From Knoellia koreensis (lineage in GTDB: Bacteria; Actinomycetota; Actinomycetes; Actinomycetales; Dermatophilaceae): DNA of 64,000 bases. The notes beneath the pieces were generated by a model. That model did no database searches. It saw only the letters and a list, made by a program, of their open reading frames with translations, and was not told the origin of the DNA. Of this stretch, positions 34,316 through 43,012 are shown piece after piece. The stretch covers positions 124,001 through 188,000 of the forward strand of contig NZ_JABEPQ010000005.1 in NCBI RefSeq assembly GCF_013041615.1. The letters are read 5' to 3'. The translations under genes and the position numbers were made by a program. Within the stretch, counting starts at the first letter, position 1, and each line of letters opens with the position of its first letter.

Positions 34316-35547
34316 AACGGCACCTCCACTCTCAACCGGGTGCCCTCACCGGGCGCTGTCTTGACCTCAAACCTGCCACCCACCTCGGCAGCGCGAGCTG
34401 TCGCACCGTCCAACCCGTAGCCTGCGCGCTCACCCGACCACTCGAAGCCGACCCCGTCGTCGGCAACCTCGAGGCTCACCGGCTCGTCCGCGGCATACCG
34501 CAGCCTCACCTCGAACGACGACGCGCCCGAGTGGCGCCGCACGTTGGCCAACCCTTCCTGTGCGGTGCGCACCAGGACCACCTCCGAGTTCGCCTGCAGG
34601 ACAACGGGTTCGCCCTCGACGACCAGCCGCCCGGACATCCCGCTGCCCTGACCCACCGCGTCGACGAGCCGCTGCAGCGCCTCGGCCAGCGTGCGGGACT
34701 GCAGGTGCCCCGGCGTCATCTCGGCGACGATGAGGCGCGCCTCGGCGAGGTTCTCCGAGGCCGTCTGCTCGATGATGCGCAGCCGCTCCCGCACGGCCTC
34801 CAGGTCGCCGCGGTCGACTGCCGACTGGGTTGCGCGTGCCAGCGTCACCACCGACGTGAAGCCCTGGGCCAGCGTGTCGTGGATCTCGCGGGACATCCGT
34901 TCGCGTTCTGCCGCAACACCTTGCGCGCGTTCGGCAGCGGCCAGCTGGGCCTGGGCGAGGTGCAGCTCGTCGATGGTGCGTGCCCTGGAGTCGGCCTCGC
35001 GGATGATGCGGTCGATGAAGAGCCCGAGCGTCAGGGACAGCACGAGCATGATCACGGTGCTGATCACGATCGCCGCGAGCTGGTCGTGGGTGCGCGGCGC
35101 CTGCCACACCCGGACGATGGCGATGGCGATGACGGCCACGACGACCGCCACGGCGGCGCGGTTGCGCGGCAGGCTCGCCCAGGTCTGCGGGAACAGGCCG
35201 AACGTGAGGATCCACGCCGACCCCGTCCCGTCCAGCGACATGAGGACGACCATCAGCGCCCAGGCGACGACCACGTATGCCGTTGCCGCGCGGAGGTCCT
35301 GTTGGCCCAGCCCGCGCCAGCCCCACACGGCATACACGACGGCGACGCCGGCCACGTCGGCCAGCTGCCATGGCAGCTGGGGCTTGCCCTCGAAGACGAG
35401 CACCCCAGTGGTGGCCACCAGGAGGATGGCGAACAGGGCGTGCCACCAGCGCACCTGGCGGCGCCACATCTCGTCGAGCTCCTCCGACGACGGGCCGTCG
35501 ACGGCCGCAGTCGCCTGGGGCGGCTCGGCAGGGTGGACGAGGCTCAC
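34312..35547 (-). CDS. DesK-type (HisKA_3) sensor histidine kinase
   Basis: 411 residues. About five or six membrane segments occupy residues 35-185 with almost no extracytoplasmic loop, indicating intramembrane sensing. The phosphoacceptor His near 221 lies in ERMSREIHDTLAQGF, typical of HisKA_3, followed by an HATPase_c domain (VLVRTAQEGLANVRRHSGAS, VADDGVGFEW, GYGLDGATARAAEVGG). It probably phosphorylates the regulator encoded by the gene it overlaps by four bases. Confidence 0.94.
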   Translation of the reverse strand: MSLVHPAEPPQATAAVDGPSSEELDEMWRRQVRWWHALFAILLVATTGVLVFEGKPQLPWQLADVAGVAVVYAVWGWRGLGQQDLRAATAYVVVAWALMVVLMSLDGTGSAWILTFGLFPQTWASLPRNRAAVAVVVAVIAIAIVRVWQAPRTHDQLAAIVISTVIMLVLSLTLGLFIDRIIREADSRARTIDELHLAQAQLAAAERAQGVAAERERMSREIHDTLAQGFTSVVTLARATQSAVDRGDLEAVRERLRIIEQTASENLAEARLIVAEMTPGHLQSRTLAEALQRLVDAVGQGSGMSGRLVVEGEPVVLQANSEVVLVRTAQEGLANVRRHSGASSFEVRLRYAADEPVSLEVADDGVGFEWSGERAGYGLDGATARAAEVGGRFEVKTAPGEGTRLRVEVPL

Positions 35548-35554
35548 GGCACCA

Positions 35555-36358
35555 TCATGTCGTGCCGCGCTTGGACCAGCGGAAGGTCCGCGCGCACAGG
35601 ACCAGGCCGACCACGAGCCAGGCGCCGATCACGAGCGCGGTGCGGCCGTGCTCCCAGCTGCCCGCCATCTCCATCGACTTCCAGTCGTCGGGGTAGAACA
35701 CCGACCGCATGCCCTGCGCGATCCACTTGAGCGGAAAGACCGACGCCACCTGCTTGAGCCAGTCGGGCAGGTCGCCCCAGGCGAAGTAGACGCCGGAGAT
35801 GAACTGCAGCACCAGCGTCGGCGCGATCACGAGCGCACCCACCGACCGGGACGACGTAGCCAGGGAGGAGTAGGCGATGCCGAGCACCGTGCCGCACGCG
35901 ACCCCGAGCAGGAACACCCAGGCAAAGGTGGCCCAGCGACCGGCATCGGTCGGCAGCTCGACACCGAAAGCCAAGCGGGCAAAGGCGATCAGCAATGCGA
36001 ACTGCGCCAAGGATGTGAGCGCGACGAGCCCGATCTTGCCCAGGAAGTAGGAAATCGGCGGCATCGGCGTCGCCCGCAGCCGCTTGAGCGTCCCGTCGTC
36101 CCGCTCGACCGCCACGGACAACGCCATCGTCTGGAAGCTGGTCAGCATCACTCCCGCCGCCGCCATCCCCGGCAGAAAGAACCGCGCCGCATTGACCTCG
36201 GTCTCCGCGCCTCGGTCGAAGTTTCCGCCGAAGACGACGGAGAACAGACCGAGCATGAGGATCGGGAAGGCGAACGAGAAGAACACCGCCTCCTTCTCGC
36301 GAAAGTACATCTTGAGCTCGAGCAGGGTGCGGTCCCAGCCGATCGCGACGGCGTTCAC
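35555..36358 (-). CDS. ABC-2 type exporter permease
   Basis: 267 residues, six membrane helices in the ABC-2 pattern. The N-terminal LLELKMYFREKEAVFFSFAFPILMLGLFSVVFGG, the cytoplasmic ERDDGTLKRLRATPMPPISYFLGK and the final SGVYFAWGDLPDWLKQVASVFPLKWIAQGMR are typical of drug or antimicrobial exporters. It overlaps the ATPase gene by four bases, forming the membrane half of that exporter. The substrate is unknown. Confidence 0.93.
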   Translation of the reverse strand: MNAVAIGWDRTLLELKMYFREKEAVFFSFAFPILMLGLFSVVFGGNFDRGAETEVNAARFFLPGMAAAGVMLTSFQTMALSVAVERDDGTLKRLRATPMPPISYFLGKIGLVALTSLAQFALLIAFARLAFGVELPTDAGRWATFAWVFLLGVACGTVLGIAYSSLATSSRSVGALVIAPTLVLQFISGVYFAWGDLPDWLKQVASVFPLKWIAQGMRSVFYPDDWKSMEMAGSWEHGRTALVIGAWLVVGLVLCARTFRWSKRGTT

Positions 36359-37260
36359 TTGGCGTCCTCCAGCTCTCGTGCGGTGGCGTGGTCGGGCTCG
36401 CCGCCGGCGAGGTGCGGCGCGATGAGCGAGAGGTAGGTGTCCTCCAGCGACGGTCTCGTCACCGTGAGGCCGGGCACCTCGCCGCCCCGATCCCGGGCGA
36501 GCCGGGTGACGAGTTGCGTTGGGCTGCTAGTTCTTTCGGTATGCCGCGTGCCTGACTCGTCCTCCCAGGTCACCGTCGCCTGCGAGGACGCCCGGCCGCC
36601 GAGGTTGGCCGGGGAGTCGAGGGCGAGCATGCGCCCGGCCGCGATGACGCCGACCCGGTCGGCGAGGTGCTCAGCCTCGTCGAGGTAGTGCGTCGTCAGC
36701 AGGATCGTCGTCCCGCCCTGCTTGAGGCCGCGGATGAGCTCCCAGAAGTCTCGGCGCGCCTGCGGGTCGAACCCGGTCGTCGGCTCGTCGAGGAAGAGCA
36801 GCTCGGGCCGGCCGATGATGCCGAGCCCGACGTCGAGGCGGCGCCGCTGGCCACCGGACAGCTTGCCGACGCGGTCGTCGGCCTTCTCGGTCAGCCCGAC
36901 GGCGGCGATGACCTCCTCGACGTCGCGCGGGTCGCGGTAGACCTTGGCGGTGCTGCGCAGCGCCTCGCGTGGCGTGATGAGGTCGAGGCCGGTCGAGCTC
37001 TGCAGCACGATGCCGATCCGGTTGCGCCAGGCCAGGCCCGCCGTCTGCGGGTCCTCGCCCAGCACGGACACCTCACCGGCGTCACGCTCCCGAAAACCCT
37101 CGAGGACCTCGACGGTGGTGGTCTTACCGGCCCCGTTCGGTCCGAGCAGGGCGAAGACCTCGCCGGGCTCGATCACCAGGTCGAGGCCGTCGACGGCGGC
37201 GCGGGCGCCATAGGTCTTGCGCAGTCCGGTCACACGGATGGGAGCGTCTGCTGCGGGCAT
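36355..37260 (-). CDS. ABC-2 type exporter ATPase (DrrA-like)
   Basis: 301 residues. Walker A GPNGAGKTT (40-48), Q-loop VLQSSTGLD, signature LSGGQ (134-138), Walker B LLFLDEPTTGFDP and switch TTHYLDEAEHLADRV. The C-terminal extension VTRPSLEDTYLSLI is typical of DrrA-type drug ATPases. A patch near 36513-36545 uses codons rare in this genome (AGA, ACT, CCA, CAA, GAA). A CAGGCT box six bases before the ATG may be a leaderless -10. First gene of the exporter/two-component operon. Confidence 0.94.
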   Translation of the reverse strand: MPAADAPIRVTGLRKTYGARAAVDGLDLVIEPGEVFALLGPNGAGKTTTVEVLEGFRERDAGEVSVLGEDPQTAGLAWRNRIGIVLQSSTGLDLITPREALRSTAKVYRDPRDVEEVIAAVGLTEKADDRVGKLSGGQRRRLDVGLGIIGRPELLFLDEPTTGFDPQARRDFWELIRGLKQGGTTILLTTHYLDEAEHLADRVGVIAAGRMLALDSPANLGGRASSQATVTWEDESGTRHTERTSSPTQLVTRLARDRGGEVPGLTVTRPSLEDTYLSLIAPHLAGGEPDHATARELEDAK

Positions 37261-37314
37261 GCCCCCAGCCTGCCGGGTCACCACCGCCAACGATCAGCCC
37301 CGACCGGTGGACGC

Positions 37315-37338
37315 GGGGTCCACCACTCGGTGGACCCC
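37315..37338 (-). terminator. Hairpin terminator after lemA
   Basis: Perfect 10-bp stem GGGGTCCACC / GGTGGACCCC with a 4-nt loop, 21 bp beyond the lemA stop. Confidence 0.65.
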
Positions 37339-37358
37339 ATGTGACTGGTGGGGTTGGG

Positions 37359-38126
37359 TCAGGGTTGCTGGGGCGGCTGCTGGCCCTGGCTCTGGCCGGG
37401 CTGCGGCTCGGGAGCGGCCGGTGGCGGCGTCGGGGCTGCACCCTCGGGTGCCGGACCGGCCGCACTCGCCTCACCGGCGCTGGGCGCCGACGGCGCAGGC
37501 GGGGCGGGGTCGCCCGCTGGCGTGCCCCCGGCATACCCGCTGGGCGGGGGGATCGTGGCGTCGCGCTGCCCGAAGTCGACCTTCACGGGGTCGCGCTCTT
37601 CGCCCTCGACCTCGAAGTACTCCTCGCGGCCGATGTTGAACATGCCGGCGATGATGTTCGAGGGGACGGTCTCGACCTTGGTGTTGAGCTCGCGCACGTT
37701 GGCGTTGTAGTAGCGGCGGGCGCTGGCGATGCGGTCCTCGGTGGAGGTCAGCTCCTGCTGGAGCGCCATGAAGTTCTGGTTGGCCTTGAGGTCGGGGTAG
37801 GCCTCGGCGACCGCGATCAGCCGACCGAGCGCCTGGGACAGCAGGCCCTCGGACTGCGCCTGCTGCGCGGGCGACTGGCCGCCGGCCATCGCGGCCGAGC
37901 GCGCCTTCATGACGTCCTCGAGGGTGCCGCGCTCGTGCGCCGCGTAACCCTTGACCGTCTCGACGAGGTTGCCGATCAGGTCGTGCCGACGCTTGAGCTC
38001 GACGTCGATCTGGCGCCACGCCTCCTGCACGAGGTTGCGCAGCTTGATGAGCCCGTTGTAGACGCCGACCGCCCACAACAGCAGCAGCACGACGATGACG
38101 CCGATGACGATGAGTGCGATGACCAT
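37359..38126 (-). CDS. lemA: LemA family membrane-anchored protein
   Basis: 255 residues. One N-terminal membrane helix (VIALIVIGVIVVLLLLWAVGVYNGLI) precedes the LemA helical bundle: LRNLVQEAWRQIDVELKRRHDLIGNLVETVKGYAAHERGTLEDV, AEAYPDLKANQNFMALQQEL and YYNANVRELNTKVETVPSNIIAGMF. The last 60 residues are Pro/Ala/Gly-rich. LemA function is not settled; it is often linked to envelope or membrane proteases. A GGGAGGG ribosome site precedes the ATG. Confidence 0.93.
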   Translation of the reverse strand: MVIALIVIGVIVVLLLLWAVGVYNGLIKLRNLVQEAWRQIDVELKRRHDLIGNLVETVKGYAAHERGTLEDVMKARSAAMAGGQSPAQQAQSEGLLSQALGRLIAVAEAYPDLKANQNFMALQQELTSTEDRIASARRYYNANVRELNTKVETVPSNIIAGMFNIGREEYFEVEGEERDPVKVDFGQRDATIPPPSGYAGGTPAGDPAPPAPSAPSAGEASAAGPAPEGAAPTPPPAAPEPQPGQSQGQQPPQQP

Positions 38127-38168
38127 GGGGTCCCTCCCGATCAGGTTGTGCCCAGCCTAGGGGCAGAA

Positions 38169-38747
38169 CTACGCGAGGCCGAGGTCCTCGAGCCCGTAGA
38201 CGAAGCGGTACTCCAGCCCGGACTTGGCCTTGACGTTCTCCGGCGCGCCGGTGGACCGGTCCGCAATCGCTGCCACCGCAACGACTTCCGCGCCGTCCTC
38301 GCGCGCCGCGGCCACGGCCTCGAGCGCCGAGTCACCGGTCGTCGACGTGTCCTCGACGACGACCACCCGACGGCCCTTGATCGAGGGACCCTCGATGCGC
38401 TGTTGCAGCCCGTGCGCCTTGCCGGCCTTGCGCACGACGAACGCGTCCTTGCGCTCACCCGCCGCCGCACTCGCATGCAGCACCGACGTCGCGACGGGGT
38501 CGGCACCGAGGGTGAGGCCGCCGACGGCGTCGTAGTCGAGGTCCGAGATCAGGTCGCGCATGACGATGCCGACCAACGGCGCCGCCTCGGCGTCGAGGGT
38601 GATGCGGCGCAGGTCGACGTAGTAGTCGGCCTCCTTGCCCGACGACAAGGTCACCTTGCCGTGGACGATGGCCTTGTCCTTGATGATCTCGAGCAGCCGG
38701 GCGCGGGCGGCAGCGATGTCGGGCGTGGTGTCGATGCTGTCGGTCAC
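38169..38747 (-). CDS. pyrE: Orotate phosphoribosyltransferase
   Basis: 192 residues from GTG 38747. It makes OMP from orotate and PRPP in pyrimidine synthesis. The PRPP motif VVVVEDTSTTGDSAL, the substrate region HGKVTLSSGKEADYYVDLRR and the flexible-loop Lys residues in FVVRKAGKAHGLQQRIEG are present. A TAGGCT box eight bases upstream of the GTG supports this start over longer ones. It stands away from other pyr genes. Confidence 0.95.
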   Translation of the reverse strand: MTDSIDTTPDIAAARARLLEIIKDKAIVHGKVTLSSGKEADYYVDLRRITLDAEAAPLVGIVMRDLISDLDYDAVGGLTLGADPVATSVLHASAAAGERKDAFVVRKAGKAHGLQQRIEGPSIKGRRVVVVEDTSTTGDSALEAVAAAREDGAEVVAVAAIADRSTGAPENVKAKSGLEYRFVYGLEDLGLA

Positions 38748-38755
38748 GGTCCGTG

Positions 38756-38761
38756 AGCCTA
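38756..38761 (-). promoter_or_regulatory. Candidate leaderless -10 box of pyrE
   Basis: TAGGCT on the minus strand, 8 nt before the GTG. Confidence 0.4.
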
Positions 38762-38838
38762 CCGAGCGCGCGGCGGACGGTGATCGCCGCTGCCATGCCA
38801 GGTATGCCGCCCGCTCGCCTGCCGTGGTGCGGCGCACC

Positions 38839-38844
38839 TAGGGT
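38839..38844 (+). promoter_or_regulatory. Candidate leaderless -10 box of the DUF3500 gene
   Basis: TAGGGT, exactly 7 nt before ATG 38852. Confidence 0.5.
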
Positions 38845-38851
38845 GGCGAGC

Positions 38852-39817
38852 ATGGCCGGCACCGACCCAGCCCTCGTCGCCGAGATGCGCGCCGCCGCAG
38901 CAGCGCTCGCCGACGCCCTTGACCCGGACTCCCGGGCGAGGCTCGCCACGACGCTCGACGACCCGGCATACCGCGAATGGACTTATCTGCCGGGACCGCG
39001 CGACGGGGCGATCCTCGCCGACATGACCGAGCCCCAGCGCGACCTCGCCCTCGCCCTCCTCGACACCGGGTGCAGCGCGACCAGCCGCCACAGCGCCCGC
39101 GCCGTCATCGACCTCGACATCGTGCGGCGCCAGCTCGGCGGGGGAAACCCGCAGCCCGGCGACGACCGGTTCTGGTGGCGCGTCATCGGCGACCCGGCCC
39201 GCGACGATGCCTGGGCGTGGCGCGTCAACGGTCACCACCTCGCGATCCACGTGACCGTCGTCGGCGACGACATCACCGTGACGCCCAGCTTCTTCGGCTC
39301 CGAACCCGCCACCGTCCTCTCCGGTCCCCGCCAGGGCCTGCGCGTCCTCACCGCCGAGGAGGACCTCGCCCGCGACCTCCTCGCGACCCTCGACGCCGAC
39401 CAGCAGGCCATCGCGGTCACCAGCGACGAGGCGCCCGACGACATCCTCACCCGCAACGACCCCGTCGCCGACGACTCCGTGATCGCCCGGGGCATCGCCC
39501 GCGCCGACCTGCGCCCGGACCAGCAGGAGCGGCTCGCCGCCCTCGTGCAGCACTACTTCGGGCGCACCCCCGATGCCGCCGCCCGCGACGCCTGGGACCG
39601 CGCGACCCGGGCCGGCCTCGACGAGATCCGCTTTGCCTGGGCTGGTGGGCTCGAGCGCGGCCAGCGCCACTACTACTCCGTGCTCGGCCCCACGTTCCTG
39701 CTCGAGTACGACAACACCCAGGACGACGCCAACCACATCCACAGCGTCTGGCGCGACCTGCGCGAGGACTTCGGCGGCGATCTCCTCGCCGCCCACTACA
39801 ACGCCTCGGCGCACTGA
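38852..39817 (+). CDS. DUF3500 family protein
   Basis: 321 residues from ATG 38852. Family signatures include WRVNGHHLAIHVTVVGDDITVTPSFFGSEPA, RGIARADLRPDQQERLAALVQHYF and the C-terminal RHYYSVLGPTFLLEYDNTQDDANHIHSVWRDLREDFGGDLL. The repeated His, Asp and Tyr residues look like a metal or catalytic site, but no biochemical function is known to me. Transcribed alone, ending in a hairpin made from two inverted GTATGCCG words. Confidence 0.85.
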   Translation: MAGTDPALVAEMRAAAAALADALDPDSRARLATTLDDPAYREWTYLPGPRDGAILADMTEPQRDLALALLDTGCSATSRHSARAVIDLDIVRRQLGGGNPQPGDDRFWWRVIGDPARDDAWAWRVNGHHLAIHVTVVGDDITVTPSFFGSEPATVLSGPRQGLRVLTAEEDLARDLLATLDADQQAIAVTSDEAPDDILTRNDPVADDSVIARGIARADLRPDQQERLAALVQHYFGRTPDAAARDAWDRATRAGLDEIRFAWAGGLERGQRHYYSVLGPTFLLEYDNTQDDANHIHSVWRDLREDFGGDLLAAHYNASAH

Positions 39818-39820
39818 CGA

Positions 39821-39857
39821 GAGGTATGCCGCGGGCGCCAGCCACGCGGCATACCTC
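39821..39857. terminator. Bidirectional terminator built from paired GTATGCCG words
   Basis: Perfect 12-bp stem GAGGTATGCCGC / GCGGCATACCTC with a 13-nt loop, between the convergent DUF3500 and SDR genes. Confidence 0.8.
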
Positions 39858-39859
39858 GC

Positions 39860-40639
39860 CTAGCTCTTGCGGCGCCGACCTGGGCGGTGCGCCGAGGCGG
39901 CGTTGGCGCGCACGATGGGACGCGGGATCACGCGCAGGGCGGTGACGATCGCCTTGTACTGCGGTCCAGGCACGGACACGACCTTGCCCTTGGCGACGTC
40001 GTCGAGGGCGTCGCGCACGAGGCGGTCGGAGTCGAGCCACATGAAGTCGGGGATGCTCGACATGTCGAGCTTGGCGCGGTCGTGGAACTCGGTGTGCGTG
40101 AACCCGGGACACAGCGCGGTCGCGGTGACCCCGCTGCCCTTGAGCTCGCTCGCGAGTCCCTCGGTGAAGACGGTGACGAACGACTTGGCCGCCGAGTAGG
40201 TGCCGGACGCGATGAACGACGCCACCGAGCTCACGTTGACGATGGCGCCGTGGCCGCGCTCGCGCATGGCATTGGCAGCAGCGTGCGAGAGCACCATGAC
40301 GGTCCGGGCGAGCACGTCGAAGACGGCTTCCTCGGACTCGATGGCGTTGTCGAGGAAGCGTCCCTTGAGCGAGTACCCCGCGTTGTTGACGAGCAGGTCG
40401 ACCGGCCGGGCCTGGTCGGCGAGGCGCTCGGCGACCTTACCGGTCTCGGCGCGGTCGGACAGGTCGGCCACGAGGATCTCGGTGCCGACGCCATAGGTCG
40501 CCTGCAGCTCGTCGGACACGTTCTCCAGCCGTGCCCGGTCGCGCGCGACGAGCACGATGTCGTGCCCGCGCTCGGCGAGCTGGTGCACGAACGACAGGCC
40601 GATGCCGGCGGTTGCTCCGGTCACGAGGGCAGTGCTCAT
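39860..40639 (-). CDS. Short-chain dehydrogenase/reductase (SDR)
   Basis: 259 residues. Classical SDR: TGATAGIG (7-14) for NAD(P), NNAG (85-88), catalytic Ser138 in VNVSSVAS and Tyr148-x3-Lys152 in YSAAKS. The last 20 residues are basic (RPGRRRKS). The subfamily resembles actinobacterial dehydrogenases annotated as acting on fatty or ketoacyl substrates; the true substrate is unknown. A TACGGT box six bases upstream, made from a CGGCATAC word, may be the -10. Confidence 0.93.
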   Translation of the reverse strand: MSTALVTGATAGIGLSFVHQLAERGHDIVLVARDRARLENVSDELQATYGVGTEILVADLSDRAETGKVAERLADQARPVDLLVNNAGYSLKGRFLDNAIESEEAVFDVLARTVMVLSHAAANAMRERGHGAIVNVSSVASFIASGTYSAAKSFVTVFTEGLASELKGSGVTATALCPGFTHTEFHDRAKLDMSSIPDFMWLDSDRLVRDALDDVAKGKVVSVPGPQYKAIVTALRVIPRPIVRANAASAHRPGRRRKS

Positions 40640-40645
40640 GGGCCC

Positions 40646-40651
40646 ACCGTA
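40646..40651 (-). promoter_or_regulatory. Candidate leaderless -10 box of the SDR gene
   Basis: TACGGT on the minus strand, 6 nt before the ATG, formed by a CGGCATAC word followed by GGT. Confidence 0.4.
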
Positions 40652-40744
40652 TGCCGCGCGGCTGGCTCCTGTCGTGGCGCGCACCACCGGCTGGACACCG
40701 GGCGCATCCGACCAAAGTCGGAACCGCGCGCGGGCAATGTCCAT

Positions 40745-40766
40745 CTGCCGGCGGATTCGCCGGCAG
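40745..40766. promoter_or_regulatory. Perfect inverted repeat upstream of the serine hydrolase gene
   Basis: CTGCCGGCG-gatt-CGCCGGCAG, 9-bp arms, 85 bp before the ATG. It could be an operator or a leader hairpin. Confidence 0.45.
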
Positions 40767-40850
40767 AGCATCAGCGGCAAGGGTGGAGGGGCACGACGAA
40801 CACCGAACACCGAACCAACCACCACACACCTGACGCAAGGAGACCTCGTC

Positions 40851-42164
40851 ATGCCCGGGCCATCGTCTGTCCGCCGCCGGACCACCCTCGCCGCCACCAC
40901 CGTGCTTGCGCTCGGCGCCACGCTCGCCGCGCCGGCCGCCGCCCAGGCGGCCGACCGCCCGACCGACCCGACGGCCCTCGAGCGGGTCGCGCGCAGCCTC
41001 CAGCAGCCCGGACCGCTCGCCACTGCGGACCCCCAACGGTCCGAGCGGCTGAGCCCACGCTCGGCCGCCCCGGGCGGACCAGCGTCGGCCACCCTCCAGC
41101 AGGCAGTACAGGGCGTCGTCGACGACGGAGCGGTCGGCATGACGGTCCGCGTCGACACCGCGTCCGCGACCACGGCAGCCGCGGCCGGACGCCGCGACAT
41201 CACCCGCAAGGCACCGGCGAAGACGAACAGCCCGTTCCGCGTCGCCAGCAACACCAAGATGATGGTGGCCACCACCGCGATGCAGCTCGTCGAGGACGGC
41301 ACCTGGTCGCTCGACACCACCGTCGACGACGTGTGGCCGGGCCTGATCGGCGCACGCGGGTCCCAGGTCACCGTGCGCAACCTGCTGCAGCACTCCTCCG
41401 GTCTGCCCGACGGCGTCTCGCCGCTGATCGTCGCCAACGCGGGCGGTGACGTGACGATCAACGGCGCCGCGAAGGCGCTCGCCGCCGACTACGAGCCCGA
41501 GCAGGTGCTGCAGGCCGCCCTCGCCAAGCCGTGGCTGTTCGAGCCCGGCACCCAGGCCGTCTACTCCAACACCGGCTACATCGTGCTCGGCATGCTGTTG
41601 GAGAAGCAGACCGGCAAGCCGCTCGCCCAGCTCCTCGAGCAGCGCATCTTCACGCCGGCCGGGATGCAGCACACGCGTTACGCGACGACCCCCAAGCTCA
41701 CCGGCAACTCCCTCATGGACGTCCTCAAGAGCGACGGGGCGGCGATCTCCCTCAACCGGTTCGACCCCGAGCTGTTCGCCGCAGCGGGTGCCGTCGTCTC
41801 CACCACCGAGGACCTCAGCGACTTCACCCGCGCCCTCATGACCGGCCGGCTCGTGTCGAAGCAGACGCTCACCACCATGCAGCAGACCCGCAAGGTGACC
41901 ACGGCCGTCGGACCCGACGGCACGGCATACAGCATCGACTATGGCCTGGGCATCTATCGGCTCCCCGACCCGTGCCAGCCGGGCGCGTTCCTGTGGGGAC
42001 ACGACGGCGCGACCTTCGGCACGCTGAGCCTTGCGGTCAGCTCGGCCGACGGCACCCGTCAGGTCAGCGCGGGGTGGAACGGCCGGTACATCAACACTGA
42101 CGGTTCCACTCCCTACAACCCCGACGACGCGCTCGCCCCGGCGCTGCTGGCAAGCTGCGACTGA
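40851..42164 (+). CDS. Secreted beta-lactamase-family serine hydrolase
   Basis: 437 residues with an AAGGAG ribosome site. The signal peptide ends near residue 33 (AAPAAAQA-AD). Class C beta-lactamase/D-Ala-D-Ala peptidase fold: catalytic Ser133-x-x-Lys136 (SNTK), Tyr238-x-Asn240 (YSN), and HDG in LWGHDGATFG. The second motif has Tyr as in esterases and DD-peptidases. Most relatives are EstB-like esterases or DD-carboxypeptidases rather than antibiotic-hydrolysing enzymes; which applies is unknown. Secreted, transcribed alone. Confidence 0.92.
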   Translation: MPGPSSVRRRTTLAATTVLALGATLAAPAAAQAADRPTDPTALERVARSLQQPGPLATADPQRSERLSPRSAAPGGPASATLQQAVQGVVDDGAVGMTVRVDTASATTAAAAGRRDITRKAPAKTNSPFRVASNTKMMVATTAMQLVEDGTWSLDTTVDDVWPGLIGARGSQVTVRNLLQHSSGLPDGVSPLIVANAGGDVTINGAAKALAADYEPEQVLQAALAKPWLFEPGTQAVYSNTGYIVLGMLLEKQTGKPLAQLLEQRIFTPAGMQHTRYATTPKLTGNSLMDVLKSDGAAISLNRFDPELFAAAGAVVSTTEDLSDFTRALMTGRLVSKQTLTTMQQTRKVTTAVGPDGTAYSIDYGLGIYRLPDPCQPGAFLWGHDGATFGTLSLAVSSADGTRQVSAGWNGRYINTDGSTPYNPDDALAPALLASCD

Positions 42165-42172
42165 CCTCTCGT

Positions 42173-42178
42173 TAGGGT
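42173..42178 (+). promoter_or_regulatory. Candidate leaderless -10 box of xth
   Basis: TAGGGT, 7 nt before GTG 42186; decides this start over the GTG at 42177, which lies next to the box. Confidence 0.5.
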
Positions 42179-42185
42179 GGCGGTC

Positions 42186-42971
42186 GTGCGCATCGCCACC
42201 TGGAACGTCAACTCGATCCGCTCCCGCATCGACCGCGTGGAGGCGTGGCTGCAACGCACCGACGTCGACGTCCTGGCGATCCAGGAGACCAAGGCCACCG
42301 ACGAGAAGTTCCCCTTCGACCGGTTCCGCGCGCTGGGCTACGACGTCGCCCACCACGGCCTCAACCACTGGAACGGCGTGGCCGTCGTGTCGCGCATCGG
42401 CATCGACGACATCGAGCCGTCGTTCCCCGACGCCCCGGGCTGGGGCGAGCCGCCCGTCGTCGAGGCGCGTGCACTCACGGTGAGCTGCGGCGGCATTCAT
42501 CTCACCTCCGTCTACGTGCCGAACGGGCGCAACATCGCCGACCCGCACATGGACTACAAGGTCGCCTGGCTCGAGCGGCTGCGGGCCCGAGCCGCCCAGC
42601 GGGTCGCGGCCGGCGAGACAGCCGCGCTCCTCGGCGACTGGAACATCGCGCCGCAGGACGACGACGTCTGGTCGATGGAGTACTACCTCGACAAGAGCCA
42701 CGTCTCGCCGCGGGAACGTGCCGCGTTCCAGGGCTTCCTCGACGACGGGTACGTCGACGTGGTCCGGCCGCACACCCCCGGCCCGGGCGTCTACACCTAC
42801 TGGGACTACACGCAGCTCGCCTTCCAGAAGCGCCGCGGCATGCGGATTGACTTCATCATCGGCACCCCGGCGTTCGCCGCCCGCGTCGAGGGTGCGGCGA
42901 TCGACCGTGAGGAACGCAAGGGCAAGGGCGCGTCCGACCACGCCCCCGTCGTCGTCCAGCTCGCCGGCTGA
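42186..42971 (+). CDS. xth: Exodeoxyribonuclease III (AP endonuclease)
   Basis: 261 residues from GTG 42186, giving MRIATWNVNSIRSRI, the usual start. Endonuclease/exonuclease/phosphatase fold acting at abasic sites in base excision repair. Catalytic landmarks: Glu in LAIQETK, the AYVPNG-like SVYVPNGRN, GDWNIAPQDDDVW, TYWDYTQLAFQKRRGMRIDFIIGT and the final SDHAPV with catalytic His. Length is typical. Confidence 0.96.
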   Translation: MRIATWNVNSIRSRIDRVEAWLQRTDVDVLAIQETKATDEKFPFDRFRALGYDVAHHGLNHWNGVAVVSRIGIDDIEPSFPDAPGWGEPPVVEARALTVSCGGIHLTSVYVPNGRNIADPHMDYKVAWLERLRARAAQRVAAGETAALLGDWNIAPQDDDVWSMEYYLDKSHVSPRERAAFQGFLDDGYVDVVRPHTPGPGVYTYWDYTQLAFQKRRGMRIDFIIGTPAFAARVEGAAIDREERKGKGASDHAPVVVQLAG

Positions 42972-42988
42972 CCTCTGGCGGTCGCTAA

Positions 42989-43005
42989 CTTACTCTTGGT
43001 AAGAT
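42989..43005 (+). promoter_or_regulatory. Leaderless -10 box with overlapping inverted repeat, alpha/beta hydrolase gene
   Basis: TAAGAT at 43000-43005 lies 7 nt before ATG 43013. CTTAC-tcttg-GTAAG (42989-43003) overlaps it and could be a TetR-type operator. No -35 is clear. Confidence 0.5.
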
Positions 43006-43012
43006 AGGTCGT

